DNA of 7,735 nt from an uncultured Capnocytophaga sp. (GTDB lineage Bacteria > Bacteroidota > Bacteroidia > Flavobacteriales > Flavobacteriaceae), in assembly GCF_938029845.1 (NCBI RefSeq), contig NZ_CALHGG010000128.1, positions 1-7,735 of the forward strand, in the 5' to 3' direction. The notes beneath the pieces were generated by a model. That model worked only from the letters and a program-made list of their open reading frames with translations, was not told the origin of the DNA and did not search any database. This document shows, in pieces, positions 6,962 through 7,735 of the stretch (within the stretch, counting starts at the first letter, position 1; each line of letters opens with the position of its first letter). Position numbers and translations under genes: made by a program.

Positions 6962-6992
6962 CAAAGGTACAAATTATTTTAAGAAAAGCAAA
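6962..6992 (-). promoter_or_regulatory. Bacteroidetes-type promoter of the tRNA-Gly gene
   Basis: On the - strand TTTG (6992-6989) and TACCTTTG (6969-6962) match the -33 and -7 elements TTTG / TAnnTTTG exactly, with a 19-bp spacer. Transcription should begin near 6955, about 45 bases before the mature tRNA 5' end. This is among the strongest indications that this part of the window comes from Bacteroidetes. Confidence 0.85.
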
Positions 6993-7107
6993 AAATAGGT
7001 GAGAAGAGGATGACAAAGAGGAAGGTTTGCTTGAGGTATGATGGAATTGAAACCAGGTGAAGTTATTATGCTTCTCATATATTTCATTTGTTAGATGCAG
7101 AAAGAAT

Positions 7108-7735
7108 TTAGTATAATAAAGTTATTTCTTTAAGAGAAAAAGTCTTTATAGCCTCTTGTTCCGTTTCTACAATTAATTTTCCAGAAGTTTCCACACCTCT
7201 TATAATGCCTGAAAAGTTCTTTTCTTGGCAAGAACGGAAAACGGATACTCTATTTAGTTGGAATAGGTACTTCTGGTAAATAGTATAAATGCTTTCGAAA
7301 GACTGTTGAGGAAGTGTGGAAAGGTTTGATTCTAATTCAGAAAGGATTAGTTTCATCACTTGTTCTATTTCAAAATCTTTACCAGTTAAATTTTTTAAAG
7401 AAGAGGCTTTAGGTAAGCCATCGAAATTTGTTTGGTTAAGATTGAGCCCAATACCGATTACACATTTCTCAATTTTAGTTTTTTGAATAGTATTTTCTAT
7501 TAATACTCCGCCTATTTTGTAACGTTGAGAAAGGATATCATTAGGCCATTTAATATTTATATTAAGAATGTTTAATTTCTCTAATACTTTCATTATTGCA
7601 ATAGGAACAAGCATATTGAGCAAAAAAGCATCTTTTAAATCTAAATGCTCAGGAAGGAATAAAACACTAAAAGTAAGATTCTGATAGGGTTCACTTGTCC
7701 ATTTTGTTCCGTATTGTCCTACACCTGCAGTTTGC
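7108..7735 (-). CDS. birA: Biotin-protein ligase, 5'-truncated by window edge
   Basis: The enzyme activates biotin to biotinyl-AMP and transfers it to the acceptor lysine of biotin carboxyl carrier domains. The frame is open to the window edge (208 visible residues; first whole codon at 7734-7732), so the start lies outside, and the TTG at 7623 is internal. The visible part begins in the biotin-binding loop (TAGVGQYGTKW), then shows NLTFSVLFLP and KWPNDI, whose Lys (codon 7551-7549) corresponds to the conserved Lys183 of E. coli BirA. KIGGVLIE and VIGIGLNLN follow. The last 50 or so residues fit the SH3-like C-terminal domain (FSGIIRGVETSGKLIVETEQ). Whether a DNA-binding N-terminal domain exists cannot be seen; flavobacterial versions usually lack it. 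In the loop the E. coli motif GRGRRG reads GVGQYG, so the first Arg is replaced by Val. No clear terminator follows the stop. Confidence 0.93.
   Translation of the reverse strand, partial: QTAGVGQYGTKWTSEPYQNLTFSVLFLPEHLDLKDAFLLNMLVPIAIMKVLEKLNILNINIKWPNDILSQRYKIGGVLIENTIQKTKIEKCVIGIGLNLNQTNFDGLPKASSLKNLTGKDFEIEQVMKLILSELESNLSTLPQQSFESIYTIYQKYLFQLNRVSVFRSCQEKNFSGIIRGVETSGKLIVETEQEAIKTFSLKEITLLY

Overview
The window does not look like a piece of one ordinary genome. Positions 1 to about 2140 read as Fusobacterium: very AT-rich DNA, arginine written almost only as AGA, a canonical TTGACA/TATAAT promoter, and the C-terminal part of a subtilisin-type autotransporter. Positions of about 2300 to 7735 read as a flavobacterium, with an oral Capnocytophaga-like organism as my best guess. 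The evidence there is two promoters with the Bacteroidetes TAnnTTTG element, no Shine-Dalgarno sequences, CGN arginine codons and higher GC in carB, a short CarB without the allosteric domain, and a biotin ligase without any visible repressor domain. The two parts meet in an almost pure A/T stretch (about 2142-2290) with no integrase, transposase or attachment site. Both groups share oral habitats, so an assembly chimera is the simplest reading. Lateral transfer cannot be excluded from sequence alone.

Left part (+ strand): the 3' end of a serine-protease autotransporter, comprising the end of the S8 peptidase domain, a passenger with an autotransporter-associated beta repeat, a helical linker and a 12-stranded-type outer-membrane beta barrel ending in Phe. 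It is followed by a strong terminator. About 55 bases further on is an isolated promoter, a roughly 100-nt stretch with three stem-loops, and a second terminator. This is a good candidate for an undescribed small RNA.

Right part (- strand, read from 7735 down): a 5'-truncated biotin-protein ligase (birA); a tRNA-Gly(CCC) with a textbook Bacteroidetes promoter; a 16-bp hairpin plus U-tract directly abutting the start codon of a secreted YD-repeat-like protein; that protein; carB (carbamoyl-phosphate synthase large chain) with its own terminator; and a 137-aa protein of unknown function whose promoter starts inside the carB terminator. All right-hand genes point the same way. carB serves pyrimidine and arginine synthesis and birA charges biotin enzymes. 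The rest are unrelated in function, so this is an ordinary housekeeping neighbourhood and not a dedicated system.

I found no CRISPR array, insertion sequence, phage gene or defence island. The most interesting items are the taxonomic join, the candidate small RNA, and the terminator-like hairpin at the start of the YD-repeat gene.
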